A stretch of DNA of 64,000 nt from Cytidiella melzeri (taxonomy: Eukaryota > Basidiomycota > Agaricomycetes > Polyporales > Irpicaceae), in the NCBI GenBank assembly GCA_022592445.1, contig JABYQR010000200.1:19797-83796 (forward strand), in the 5' to 3' direction. The position numbers and the translations under genes were made by a program. This document shows, piece after piece, positions 1-10,474 of this stretch. The notes under the pieces were generated by a model. The model worked only from the letters and a program-made list of their open reading frames with translations, was not told where the DNA came from and searched no databases. Position 1 is the stretch's first letter. Every line of letters starts with the position of its first letter.

Positions 1-206
1 GTCCTAGGAAACCAAGCAACTACTACTAATACTTCACTTGTCGGATACGCTGATTCTGACAATATGACTACATACGGCAATAAACCAATAATGGGCTACA
101 CCTTCACATACAATGACTCGCTTATCTCTTGGTCAAGTAAGCGTGGTTCACTCGTAACACTATTGGTCACCGAAGCCGAATTATATGCCTTAGCACATGC
201 GTCAAC

Positions 207-930
207 TGTCATGGATGGCCTGACTAGCCCTTAATTTTCGCAATTTACCTCTTGTTTTTATCTGTAAAACTCCGGGCTACAACCTAGTTTCAATTCTCTC
301 TGCATAAACTCCTTTGCACGTCTATTAAGCGCCCATTACTTGCTACTACGTCACACTGGCATGTGACTTAGCTTAAGTAAGACCACATGGCTACAGACAC
401 ATGGCTCAGCCCATAGCTAGGGTTTGACGTCATAGATACCATCCACATGGGCTCCTTATTGTTCTTTCCCTATTGTTCTCTTTATGGAAGGATGTTCTCA
501 CAGGTGTGGGAATGGAATACAATAGTTGGTCTCCTTTTAGATAGATTCTCTCACGGGTAGAGTTCTTGGCAAGGTCTAGACAATAGCTATTGTTCTCTTT
601 TAGATAGTTCTTTTGTTCTTCGTTCACACGGCTTCTTGCAAAGCCTGCCCTCAACATGGTCTGTGCGCAGGTCCCTGAAGTCTATATATACTGCTGCATG
701 TACGCTCCTAGCCCCCATCTCGACCTCTTGGTCTTTACTGGGCTAGGTAAGCAACCCCCTCTTGTACTACATAGCTGGTAGTCACAATACTAACTTGGTC
801 TTTACTGGGCTAGCAACTTGCATAAAGTTTGATAGCTGGTGAGAGCATTGTGCTTCAAGCCTGCCACCACCTCTTTGTCGTCTTCCACACTGTGTCCCTT
901 TTAGTTGCGTCGAGCTTCGTCTCCGTGACA
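207..930 (+). repeat. Solo LTR, family S1, copy 1
   Basis: A 724-bp unit beginning TGTCATGGATGG and ending CCGTGACA sits in the copia RNase H region. It is flanked by the direct duplication tcaac (202-206 and 931-935). Removing it restores the frame seen in the intact copia copy. It has an LTR-type TG..CA, a TATA-like tatatata near 685, and no internal region, so it is a solo LTR. It lacks a stretch of about 30-40 bp that the other three S1 copies have. Confidence 0.93.
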
Positions 931-1240
931 TCAACTGAGGCTATATATCTAAAAGCACTCATTGACGAACTACTAAACTTTACTATGGATCCTGTCAAAA
1001 TGTATACTGACAGTCCATCAACTATTGCCATTGTTAGCTCACCTGACAAGCAACATTCACAACGAACTAAACACTTCGAGATTCGTAAGAATTTCATCAG
1101 CGATCGTGTGCTCAAGAAGTATATAACTATTCATCACATATCTTCTAACGATCAACGTGCTGATACACTTACTAAAGCACTACCTCTCGAAAAACTCAAG
1201 CACTTCAATGAACTACTTCATATTTGTGCTTGAAGGGGAG

Positions 1241-1410
1241 TGTTCGACTATAATACTTAGACGCGCAACGTACTAGCGCTGTAGTTACCGTATTTAAGAC
1301 TTACACTGATCAATGCAACGATAAGCACTTTTGATCCCCAACTCCCACTGTGTGATCCCTCTCAATCTTGCTCTCTCAACGCTTTCCTCTACTTGCATAG
1401 CCTTCTAACA
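1241..1410 (+). repeat. 3' LTR of copia A copy 1
   Basis: A 170-bp LTR starting TGTTCGACTA directly after the polypurine tract and ending CCTTCTAACA. It is about the same length as the 169-bp LTRs of copia A copy 2 and clearly related to them, but more diverged. Confidence 0.9.
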
Positions 1411-2164
1411 GCGAGTTCGTGAGAGGTAGATCTTCTGGTATCATGAGACGCAGCACCGACCTTCTTCGCAGGGCCCTAGCACTACGTCAAAGACGCGGCA
1501 GCTCTGACTTGCGCGCTAGAGCAATACTTAAGCAGGAGCGCTGGACCGCTCTGAATCTGCAGCCGAGGTGGTCCAGTACCGACGCGAGAGCTTTGGAACC
1601 AAGGCCGAGGTGAAGGCTGAAGCAACCCCTGCCAGTCATACTGCCGCGCATACTCTGTGGGCAGAATGGCATCCTTAACTGCTGCAGGAGAAAGTGAGTC
1701 GACATCATTGATCTAGCGACCCGGGTAGTGTTTCATGCCGCCCTTTGCCTTTCCCGATGCTACTCTTGAACATTACACTAGGTGACCGTGCTTCGCCCGT
1801 AGCCAAGCTCTTCGCGTGGTCAGCGCGGCCTCTTGAGCAGCGGAAGACAGAACTGTTTCAGGCGCACACGAGGTTGCTCGCAGCCTGCATCAGTCACGAC
1901 AGTCTGACCTAGGTACAGTAATCGGGTGCTGGAGTGTGCAAGAGCTCGTTAGCTGGACTACACGTTCCGCCGTTAACCACATTGACTTGTACAAAATCTT
2001 CCGTTCACGCCGTAAGTTATGTTCAGAGTTTCACTGCGACGTTATACCAAGAATATTGAGCTGCCATTTGACGACATAAAAATGTATTGTAGATCATCAA
2101 CGGTGGGGTCATAGATTGATTGTCTTGTTTCCGTGAGTCGTCTGTGTAGCGCTCTTCCTGGGCT
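1411..2164. other. Gene-poor host sequence between copia and gypsy
   Basis: About 750 bp with no recognised gene. A short open stretch at about 1537-1677 (+) is preceded by an acceptor-like ttaagcag and could be the tail of a truncated exon, but nothing in it is recognisable. It may be old intergenic sequence or a gene remnant. Confidence 0.4.
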
Positions 2165-2169
2165 ATTTT

Positions 2170-2436
2170 TGTAACGCTGACGAATCCGAATGTGGACTCG
2201 TTCGCGAACACGAGAACTTTTGAGTGGCAAGTGACAGGAATAAAGACTGCTTATTGCCTAGAGACGAAAGCTGCTGGTCTGAGTACTACAGGGGAGTATA
2301 TATGCTATGTAGACGAGGACCAAGCAGGACCAAAGGAATAGTCAAATGTTTAAATATAGACGATAAGTGGTTGTTGGGATGGATGCGGAAGCCGAGGAAT
2401 CTAAGAGGAATCGGATATCCAGTCCGATGCGTCACA
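2170..2436 (-). repeat. 3' LTR of Gypsy-A
   Basis: 267 bp, reading on the + strand TGTAACGCTG...GCGTCACA, with TG/CA ends. It differs from the other LTR at two bases (tttgag versus ttcgag, and gttggg versus gtcggg). Confidence 0.95.
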
Positions 2437-2541
2437 TACGCCCTCCGGATATTATGCAATAATATCCTAAAAGGTAAGTGTTTTTTTTGGTTAGGTTCGA
2501 GGAAGGAAAGGCGCTGTGGTGATGTTCATTTTATTGTTTGT

Positions 2542-5500
2542 TTAGGCGCGCATCAATTCGCCTTCCTCGGTGGCCGTCGCGGCGATTGCCTCATGGTTGG
2601 ACTCCCCTCCGTCCTGCTCCTCTGCCTCCCTTTCCTCCTGCTCATCATATACTTCTCCTTCAGCATCTTCTTCTTCATACTCGGGCGCAGAACGATGGCG
2701 ATAGGTCCGCGCGCGCTTGTTGCGAGAGGACGAGGAGGGTTGTCCAAGCAGGCCAGTCTGCGCGAACGATTGCTTTTGACGCAGGCGGTCTTGCTTCTTT
2801 CTCTCCTGGAAATCGGCCTGAACGACTGCGCGTTTAGCGGTGAGTATGGCGAGACGGTGTAGGAACTCGTCATTCGGGCGTTCAGGCTTCTCCTCAGTGT
2901 GCGGGATCAACAGGCGATAAGGTACGGCCGCGCCATGTAGGACAACCTTGAACTGCTCGTCATCCCATTCGGTGAAACCCCACGCACAGTCGGGATCCTC
3001 GTTCCACATCTGCTGGAAACCCGGGTAACCTCCAGGTACTGCACTTGTTCCGTTAACTTTGCCATTACGAAGCTCACGATCGAACGCGTGATACGCTTTG
3101 AGCTGATCGACACTATAGGAGTACTTTACATCCGTACTCGGATCGCGCAGGAGTATCGACCCGTCTGTCAGGCGTTCAAGGTAGCAGTGTCCTCGCTGAA
3201 TATCGACTCTGCTGGAAGACTTCGAACAGGCCCTATCAGCTAGCAGACAAAGCGCACTATACTGGCTCCCGTACCATGGGTAGGTCCAGACACGGATTCG
3301 GAGATTGGCGCGATGCGAGCGACAGGTGGTGAAACGGCGACGGTAAGTGCAGTTCAGCGAGCACGCAGGGTCACTTGCTAACTGAGCAAGGGGTAGGTCT
3401 TGAGGGGGAGAACTGGCGACTACAAACGAGGGTTGCCACCCTTTTATCCTCCCTTGGGCGGGAAGAAGGGTCACAGTTCCCAAATAAACCTGAGGGTCAT
3501 CCGTCGGCGGGACTCCCACGCCCTCCGGTAGGTCCCGTATACTGGAGACCCCCATCGCCGCTAAATATTCCTTGAAGGTGCCGAGATCCTTAGCTGTGCT
3601 GTAGGGTATCCAGGTACGATCACCCGATTTCCAGACTGCCTCAAAGATAGCTAATGGTCCTGAGCCGGTATGGGACACAAACTTTTCGATGGCCCATTCC
3701 TTGTCTTGATAGGCCAAGTCAGCCACTTGGCTTGCCAGTCGTCCCGGGAATAATTGATCGTCGTTGGGCTTGTGAGCTCGCAATAAAGAGGCATGAAAAA
3801 CATCATGAATACCGCGGCGCTTCAGGTCGGCTGGCAAATCCAAGCGGTAGGAATTGTTTCCGAAGTCCTCGAGAATGCGGTAAGGCCCGATGAATTTCGG
3901 AACGAGTTTTCGAGCTAAACCTTTGGGTAGTGAGAGGTTCTTAGTAGACACATACACGAGGTCCTCCCGTGAGAATGGTACAGGCCGCCGCCTGCGGTTC
4001 GCGTCTCGTGTCTGCTTGACTCGCGCGGCGATGATGCTGTCGTGCGCCGCCATGACAGCGAATTTCACCTTCTGGGCATACGCCCGAACTCCCGGGTATT
4101 TGTCTTTGTCCGCATGGTCCCAAATCAAGCTGCGAGGCATCCAACCGTGGTTGAGAAAGAAAGGGGCGTATCCGGTCGACTCCGACCGGGCGAGGTTAAT
4201 TGCAAACTCAATGGCGGGCAACTTCGAAACCCAATCGCGCTGCGTTGGACCAATGCACTGCCGAAGCATTTGTGTTACGGTACGGTTGGCTCTCTCTGTG
4301 GACCCGTCAGACTCGGGATGATATGCACTGGACATGCGCAAGTCAACCCCTATCAGGGAGTGAAGGTGTGTCCAAAATATACTGGTGAAAAGCACATCCC
4401 GGTCACTAATAATGGCTTTAGGCAGCCCATGGAGCTTATATACCTCCGCAAACACTAGTTCCGCAATATCACGCGCGTTGTAATCAATGCGGCTCGGAAC
4501 GAGGTGTACCATAGCGGTGAGTAGATCGATGATTACCGTGATAGAGTCAAACGATCCATCCCGATTTTCGGAGGTGGGCAGGGGCCCTACGAAGTCAATC
4601 CCTATAGCCTCCCAAGGTTCGCTCGGAACAGGGAGAGGGTTCAGCAACCCATAGGGTTTCTGATTACTCGGTTTGCTCCGCTTACAGGTGACACAGGTCT
4701 CGCAGTACCTGCGTGTGTCTGGGCCCATAGTTTTCCACCAGACATGGTTGCGTAGCAGGCTCAGCGTCTTGTAGGCCCCCAAGTGCGCCAACATGGAGTG
4801 AGCGTGGGAGATCACTATTTCCCGCAAACTCCGTCCCTCACTGACTACGTCTGGTATACAGAGCCGCTCAGCCCCTGCGTCTTTCAGCAACACCAAGCCG
4901 TCCCGCACGACAAAGTTCTTGAAGTGCTTGGGTTCTTTCAGGATTGCAGCAAACGTTGGATCGTCGGAATACCGGTTTCGTACCAACGTAGGGATATGCA
5001 GGTTGTCTTCGCTCCTGCTTAGAAGATCAAGAAGAGGGCTCTCAAGTGTAGGCTCGTCTGTGGGTGAGTGCACCGGCAGGAGTAATGTGTCATGTGTAGC
5101 TGAGGGTACGACTTCTGTATCATGCGCCAGGGCCTTTGTTTCCGCCGGTGTCCCCACGCCCTCCGCTTGTTCCGCACGTGGACCGTGAAGGACAAGCCTC
5201 TTGATACGCCTAGCAAACTCTTTTGATGTCTCCGGCCGTCCTGACTCAGGTGGAGGAAGTCTCCGGCGAGGAGGTCGAGCTGCACGCGCTTCGACGTTGA
5301 CCAGCACGGGGATGGACACGGCGAATGAGGCCAGTCGTTGAGGTAGGTCCTCGTCATCGTCAAACATCGTGTATTCTGACGCTGCACGAACAGTTCCAGG
5401 TGCCTCGTTAGAATATAACCGACTCAACGCGTCAGGCAACTGGTTGTCCGAGCCCGGAATGTACTCAACCACGAAGTTAAACTCAGATATGCGCTCGATC

Positions 5501-8500
5501 CATCGCGCCTGCCGAGCTGACAGATTGCGCTGCTTTAGCAGGTGAATCAGTCCCTTATGGTCCGTGACCCATGTGAACTGACATCCCAACAGAATGTCCC
5601 GATGCCGGCGCATGGATTCTACTCCCGCCAACATTTCGATCTCATGAATGGGATAATTCGCCTGCGCGGAGGACAGCTTGGCCGAGAAGAATGCGGCTAC
5701 CCGAGCGGTACGTCGATCCGCGCCCTGTAAGATCACCCCAGCAATGCCACTGACCGAGCCGTCGGTGACCAGCCAAATGGGGGGTGCACCCTTCTCATAA
5801 CTCAGCGGAACACGGTGATGGTCACGGTGAGCATGTACCAACACTCGTATCTCATCGAAGGCCCGCTGATGAGTGTGATTCCAGCTGAACGACTTGTCAC
5901 TGCCGATTAGCTCCGTCAATACACCCATGGGAATACGAATGGATGCGATATCGTCTGCAAGATACCCGACCGAGCCCAAGAAACCTCGCAAAAGATCCTT
6001 CGAAGTGGGCACCTTCCAATGGAGTACCGAGTCGACCTTGTCAGGGTCCATTCGGATACCATCATTATCTACGATGCGGCCGAGGACCTTAAGCTCGGTG
6101 CACAGGAAACGCAGCTTGGAGGCATTCAGGTAGAGTGACTCCCGCTTCAGAATATCAATGACCGTCTTGACATGCTGAACGTGTTCTTGCAGGGTGTCCG
6201 AGTATACAAGGATGTCATCCAGGTACACATCCATGAAGACACCAACATACTGCCCAAACAGGTGGTTCATCAGGGTTTGATATGTCGCAACAGCATTGCA
6301 GTCACCCTGTTGCAACACCAGACTAACCATGTTTCCGTCTGGTGTGGTCATAGCGGTACGCTCGACATGATCGGGTTCGACGCGAATACACTCATAAGCG
6401 TCCTTGCCATCAAGTGAGGACCGAAACGGCTTTTTGGCTACACGGCGAAGAATGCCCTCCATATCTGGTAAGGGGGAAGTCACTTTAACGGTGTTGTCGT
6501 TACGCTCACGCAGGTCACAAACGCAGCGCAACCGGGGAGGAACATCACGAATGCCCGTGCCAGGTTTGGTCAGGAGAAGCATGGGGCTTGTGTTGCGAGC
6601 ATTACTCATTCTCCACCTTCCTGACTTCAAGTAGGCGTCGCCCTTTGCAGCCCACAAAGGACGAAGGGCATCAGGGCACCGGGAAGGCCGCCAGTGATAC
6701 ACCTTGCTGGGGTCTTTCAACGGGATCCGGTGGTTGATGGCCCGTAGTGGCGGTAATGGAGTGTCACTCGCATCTGTGCTTGCAATGGGACGTGTGTATT
6801 CGCGCAGCATTTCTCGCGCTTGTTCGAGCTGACCCTCGTATAAGTCGGCCGCCCGGGACTCTAAAACGCGCACATGCTTCCCTTGGATAGGCAGAGCACT
6901 GTCGCTTCCTACCTCGATAGTGAGTGGATTAAATCCCAACGACACCTTGTGCTGAAAGAGAAACGGAGTCCCCAGTATCATGTCGTAGTTGAGTAAATTT
7001 ACGACATCGAAATGGCGCATTTCTTTTATGGACTGATAGCCAAGCTCAAGGCTACATCCCAAGCTGATCTTCGCACGAGACCCTTGTACCGCCAAGTGAA
7101 CCGGTAATTGTTTCTCGAGTTCAAACGTCGCAAGGTGCAACTGATGTACAAGTTTTGTAGATACAAAATCGGCAAGAGAACCAGAGTCAAGCAAGGCCCG
7201 AGCCGGGTGACCATTGACATGTACCACAACGACGGCAGGCTCCGGAATGAGCCGTTTAAAGTCCCGAGGTGATGAGGCATTGCGCTGCAGAGCGTGTATA
7301 GTCGCGTGAGTTGCAACCTGCACGGCGTTGAGTTCGAGACACTCACCATCTAATACAGTCGCCGTAGGAGTCTGGTACAACAATCCTAGCTCGCCCTCCA
7401 GGTCATCCAGATCAAAGAGCTCATCCATGAAGTCTCGGCGGATGGCCCGGGCATACGAGTTGGGCAGGTCGAAGCTCGGAATCTGCAAAAGAGCAACTGG
7501 GATCTCGGAATAAATGTACAGGTATGCGTCGTGTACTACGAGTACTTCCTCAGAAGCGTCTGACCGGTGGCACACAAAACGCGGCGACAGAATATCCCCC
7601 CCGTGGTCTTCCAGCCATTGCGCGGGGTACGGAATTTCTTTGTTCAGTACCTGTTCTGTGGTACTTACAAGATCGTCACCCATAGGTTCACCTGGAATAC
7701 GTTTCCGAAGGCAATGCCAGTGCCCAAGTTGGCGGGCCACCTGTTTGTTGTACCACCGCGGAAGGTTGAAGTCCGGTCGTTGTAGGTATACCTTGGGAGC
7801 AAGGATGTCCCGAATAGGGTGAGGTGCCATAATCACGAATTCAGTGGGACTGACTTGATAGGATATAATATCGTCAGGTTTCCACAGAGCTTGGTCGAAG
7901 GCTACGTGATGACAACAATAAGGTGCGTGACGCTGTAAGACAGTCATAGCGCGTTGCTCCAGTGCGTAACCGAACCGATGACGCGGGCGTCCTTCTCGAC
8001 CAGTGCGAGGGAGCTCCAGAAGAGGAGTTCCTTGGTAGAATCGGCCTAGAGGTGGACCTGAAAACTCGATGGACGATATACTCAACTCGGCCCCGCCCAA
8101 GGTTGCCGTACTTTCTGCAAGACGCTGGAGGGCCTTGATGTCAGTATAGTTCAGTTCTACATTGCTGACGGTTACTCCCGGAGGCTTCCCTTGTCGAGGT
8201 GAAGTTGTTGTATTTGCGGTAGGGCAATTTCGCGCCAAGTGTCCTGTGTCGAAGCACTTGAAACAGCGGCCCTCCGCCTTCAGGTCAGCCTTCTGCTTTG
8301 TAGAGAGGATCCCCGTCTTATCAACTTTTTTAGCAGGGTTCGGGGCGACAGGCTTCGAAGACGGCACGGCGGCTGAGGAGGCTTCACCAATGCTCATACG
8401 AGTAGAACCTCGGTAGCGTCCCGAGCCAGCACCACGCCCTCGAGGGGGTGAAGGCCGGTCTTGTCGATCAAACAAGAGCAGACCCCGACTATCCGAGGTA

Positions 8501-10380
8501 CCTTCTGCAAGTTCAAATCGAGTGGCCGCTGCAACGACTTCCTCCCACGAAGACGAGGTAGGTGATAGCCCAAACCTCCATAGTTCCTTCTGTATGTAGT
8601 CATGCAATGAATACCATAATTTAATTACCTTTTCCACATCGGGGATGGTTCCTGCGAGAACAAACAATTCTTCGAGCTCACAGACATATTCCTGAACTGT
8701 CGAACTGCCTTGTTTGCGATTACGAAGGGTATCGCGTACCTTCATGCGGAAGTCCACCGGGAAACAGAAATCAAAAAGGCCCTTGAAGAAGTCCTCGAGA
8801 GACCATTTGCCTGCGTCCTTGGAGACTACCATGGCAAAGAACCGATACGCTTTCCCTTTTAGGAACGACGACAGCGTGGTGGCGTAGCGGTCTCGACTGA
8901 GAGCATATCCGGTAACGTACTCAGTACCTTCACGCAGGAATTTATGGAATTCCTGAATGTCAGCTCGACCGTCATACACTGTAGGCTCGCGAGGCTTGAG
9001 CTTAGGCAGCTTGGTCTTTGAAGCTGACCGCTGTCGCCTTTTCTTATGGCTACGAGGGCGCCGAGAATGCCTAAGTCTCGAACCACTACCGCGATGACCA
9101 GACGAGGATCCTCGTGAAGGAGAGGTAGACACCGTGGAAGATGAGTCAGAATCTGAAGGTATGTTCCCGTCAGCAGCTATACTACTGTTCTCACGCAGAA
9201 TGCTTGCGAAGGCCTTTCCGAGGTAACTAGTGGGCTCTACCTGGTTTACTGGACGAAGATTCTCTCCGTGAACCTTAGGCGACCTGGGCTTCGCAGCAGT
9301 AGCGACACGCTGACGCTTTTGCACGGTGAGTTCCGATATTGCCGTTTCCACGGGTTCCGAAGCACCATTCCCCGGTGAGGACAGTGCGACCTCCCGGTTG
9401 TCTTGTTTAAGGGAAGCAACCTCCCTGGTAAGCATTTCTAGTCGTTCCAGTACCTTATCCAAGCGCTCTCCTCGAGGGCCGTCATCCGCTGACTGTTCCG
9501 ACTTACTGAAAGTACGGAGGTTGTCCCAGAGTTCAAACGCCTTTTGCTCTTCCTCCGGATCAAGCTCCTCGTTGTTGAGCTCTACTGGAGCCCCATGCCC
9601 AGATAAGTCCCTATAGTATCTCAGTAATTTCTTCTGTACTTCGGGATCCATTTCAGCAGGATCCAAGTGGACACTTCCCCAGTTGCGGGGATCGACTGTT
9701 TTGCCCTGTCGTGCGGAGGACCCTTCCTCGCGCGACCGGGAGCGACTGTGAGTATTGTCATTGGCCACTGCGACTTTACTCATTCTAAGACCATACATCT
9801 TTTGTTCTGCAGCACTCATTCTTGAGGCTGCTGTATCTATAGCCTGACATTGTTCATAGGTCAGCGCAGTCGCGGCTGATCCCCGTTGTGCACCTGGGGA
9901 ATCAGCCCGATTTTTCTTATATTTCACCTCAGTCCACGGGCTCTCAGCCGGACCAGACGAGACCGTAATGTGAGTCTGTTCACCTTCGTTACCCACATTC
10001 TCAAGGGTCACGTTCGTAGTTTCCTTGATAGATAGTGAAGGAAATATATTAGATAACCCCGAAGGGCTCGCGTCAAAGGTGCTGGACCTAGACGGTGTAC
10101 GCAACACTACAGCGCTATAAAGCGGTTTCGCGTCGGGAGTAGAGGTTGCCTCAGGAGACACACTCTCTATGGGGGAAAGAGGTGAGGTTCCCTTTGCCAG
10201 TGCCTGGAGAGACTGAACTGGGGTGACAAAAGCGCCAGGGACGGAGGCAGGCGAGTCGGGAACAGAGTTCGCGCGACGACGAAGGTTGTAGCGAGGAGCC
10301 ATTCCGTGGTTCGAGTCGGAGGATAAAAATAAATGTTTTGGGGTTGGGACTGGTGACGGTTGGTGGTGTTGATCAGACAC
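2542..10380 (-). CDS. Gypsy gag-pol polyprotein, 2612 aa, intact
   Basis: A single uninterrupted frame encodes the whole replication machinery. Visible in order: a low-complexity N-terminus; a capsid-like region at about residues 465-625; a CCHC zinc knuckle (CFKCFDTGHLARNC) near 705-717; a long linker of about 340 aa; an aspartic protease with LLDSGS near 1065; reverse transcriptase with YLDD at about 1386-1389; RNase H with VTDGS near 1540; an integrase zinc finger near 1860-1895; an integrase core with D-D-35-E (GIDFVGPL, ISDRD, STERANR) at about 1930-2027; a GPY motif near 2150; and a chromodomain-like segment near 2225-2270. About 340 further residues follow and end in an acidic tail, which is long for the family. 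Gag and pol are one frame, so no recoding is needed. The start at 10380 is the first Met; Met27 (MAPRYNLRRR) is an alternative. Likely active. Confidence 0.95.
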   Translation of the reverse strand: MSDQHHQPSPVPTPKHLFLSSDSNHGMAPRYNLRRRANSVPDSPASVPGAFVTPVQSLQALAKGTSPLSPIESVSPEATSTPDAKPLYSAVVLRTPSRSSTFDASPSGLSNIFPSLSIKETTNVTLENVGNEGEQTHITVSSGPAESPWTEVKYKKNRADSPGAQRGSAATALTYEQCQAIDTAASRMSAAEQKMYGLRMSKVAVANDNTHSRSRSREEGSSARQGKTVDPRNWGSVHLDPAEMDPEVQKKLLRYYRDLSGHGAPVELNNEELDPEEEQKAFELWDNLRTFSKSEQSADDGPRGERLDKVLERLEMLTREVASLKQDNREVALSSPGNGASEPVETAISELTVQKRQRVATAAKPRSPKVHGENLRPVNQVEPTSYLGKAFASILRENSSIAADGNIPSDSDSSSTVSTSPSRGSSSGHRGSGSRLRHSRRPRSHKKRRQRSASKTKLPKLKPREPTVYDGRADIQEFHKFLREGTEYVTGYALSRDRYATTLSSFLKGKAYRFFAMVVSKDAGKWSLEDFFKGLFDFCFPVDFRMKVRDTLRNRKQGSSTVQEYVCELEELFVLAGTIPDVEKVIKLWYSLHDYIQKELWRFGLSPTSSSWEEVVAAATRFELAEGTSDSRGLLLFDRQDRPSPPRGRGAGSGRYRGSTRMSIGEASSAAVPSSKPVAPNPAKKVDKTGILSTKQKADLKAEGRCFKCFDTGHLARNCPTANTTTSPRQGKPPGVTVSNVELNYTDIKALQRLAESTATLGGAELSISSIEFSGPPLGRFYQGTPLLELPRTGREGRPRHRFGYALEQRAMTVLQRHAPYCCHHVAFDQALWKPDDIISYQVSPTEFVIMAPHPIRDILAPKVYLQRPDFNLPRWYNKQVARQLGHWHCLRKRIPGEPMGDDLVSTTEQVLNKEIPYPAQWLEDHGGDILSPRFVCHRSDASEEVLVVHDAYLYIYSEIPVALLQIPSFDLPNSYARAIRRDFMDELFDLDDLEGELGLLYQTPTATVLDGECLELNAVQVATHATIHALQRNASSPRDFKRLIPEPAVVVVHVNGHPARALLDSGSLADFVSTKLVHQLHLATFELEKQLPVHLAVQGSRAKISLGCSLELGYQSIKEMRHFDVVNLLNYDMILGTPFLFQHKVSLGFNPLTIEVGSDSALPIQGKHVRVLESRAADLYEGQLEQAREMLREYTRPIASTDASDTPLPPLRAINHRIPLKDPSKVYHWRPSRCPDALRPLWAAKGDAYLKSGRWRMSNARNTSPMLLLTKPGTGIRDVPPRLRCVCDLRERNDNTVKVTSPLPDMEGILRRVAKKPFRSSLDGKDAYECIRVEPDHVERTAMTTPDGNMVSLVLQQGDCNAVATYQTLMNHLFGQYVGVFMDVYLDDILVYSDTLQEHVQHVKTVIDILKRESLYLNASKLRFLCTELKVLGRIVDNDGIRMDPDKVDSVLHWKVPTSKDLLRGFLGSVGYLADDIASIRIPMGVLTELIGSDKSFSWNHTHQRAFDEIRVLVHAHRDHHRVPLSYEKGAPPIWLVTDGSVSGIAGVILQGADRRTARVAAFFSAKLSSAQANYPIHEIEMLAGVESMRRHRDILLGCQFTWVTDHKGLIHLLKQRNLSARQARWIERISEFNFVVEYIPGSDNQLPDALSRLYSNEAPGTVRAASEYTMFDDDEDLPQRLASFAVSIPVLVNVEARAARPPRRRLPPPESGRPETSKEFARRIKRLVLHGPRAEQAEGVGTPAETKALAHDTEVVPSATHDTLLLPVHSPTDEPTLESPLLDLLSRSEDNLHIPTLVRNRYSDDPTFAAILKEPKHFKNFVVRDGLVLLKDAGAERLCIPDVVSEGRSLREIVISHAHSMLAHLGAYKTLSLLRNHVWWKTMGPDTRRYCETCVTCKRSKPSNQKPYGLLNPLPVPSEPWEAIGIDFVGPLPTSENRDGSFDSITVIIDLLTAMVHLVPSRIDYNARDIAELVFAEVYKLHGLPKAIISDRDVLFTSIFWTHLHSLIGVDLRMSSAYHPESDGSTERANRTVTQMLRQCIGPTQRDWVSKLPAIEFAINLARSESTGYAPFFLNHGWMPRSLIWDHADKDKYPGVRAYAQKVKFAVMAAHDSIIAARVKQTRDANRRRRPVPFSREDLVYVSTKNLSLPKGLARKLVPKFIGPYRILEDFGNNSYRLDLPADLKRRGIHDVFHASLLRAHKPNDDQLFPGRLASQVADLAYQDKEWAIEKFVSHTGSGPLAIFEAVWKSGDRTWIPYSTAKDLGTFKEYLAAMGVSSIRDLPEGVGVPPTDDPQVYLGTVTLLPAQGRIKGWQPSFVVASSPPQDLPLAQLASDPACSLNCTYRRRFTTCRSHRANLRIRVWTYPWYGSQYSALCLLADRACSKSSSRVDIQRGHCYLERLTDGSILLRDPSTDVKYSYSVDQLKAYHAFDRELRNGKVNGTSAVPGGYPGFQQMWNEDPDCAWGFTEWDDEQFKVVLHGAAVPYRLLIPHTEEKPERPNDEFLHRLAILTAKRAVVQADFQERKKQDRLRQKQSFAQTGLLGQPSSSSRNKRARTYRHRSAPEYEEEDAEGEVYDEQEEREAEEQDGGESNHEAIAATATEEGELMRA

Positions 10381-10474
10381 TAGGAATCCGGTCGGCCAGT
10401 CGAGTAGGAGAGTCTAGTAGAGAGGGAAGAGAGTCGAGGTCGTTCTAGATAGCAGTCGGGTGCGTGTCAAAATA

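Larger units (their letters stand above)
1..1410 (+). mobile_element. Ty1/copia family A, copy 1 (3' fragment)
   Basis: The window opens inside the RT/RNase H part of a copia polyprotein. Bases 1-206 and 931-1233 encode the RNase H end, finishing ..NELLHICA and a TGA at 1231. The same sequence is found in the complete copy at 15817-21098 on the other strand. A polypurine tract (gaaggggag) precedes the 3' LTR at 1241. The frame is split by an S1 solo LTR at 207-930. The 5' part lies outside the window, so no target duplication can be checked. Confidence 0.9.

Noticed and set aside
2224..2862. 212-codon + strand frame over the gypsy 3' end
   Set aside because: Antisense shadow of LTR and the polyprotein C-terminus, with no domain.
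3375..9616. Many 60-150-codon + strand frames across 3.3-9.6 kb
   Set aside because: All lie antisense to the intact gypsy polyprotein and follow its codon structure.
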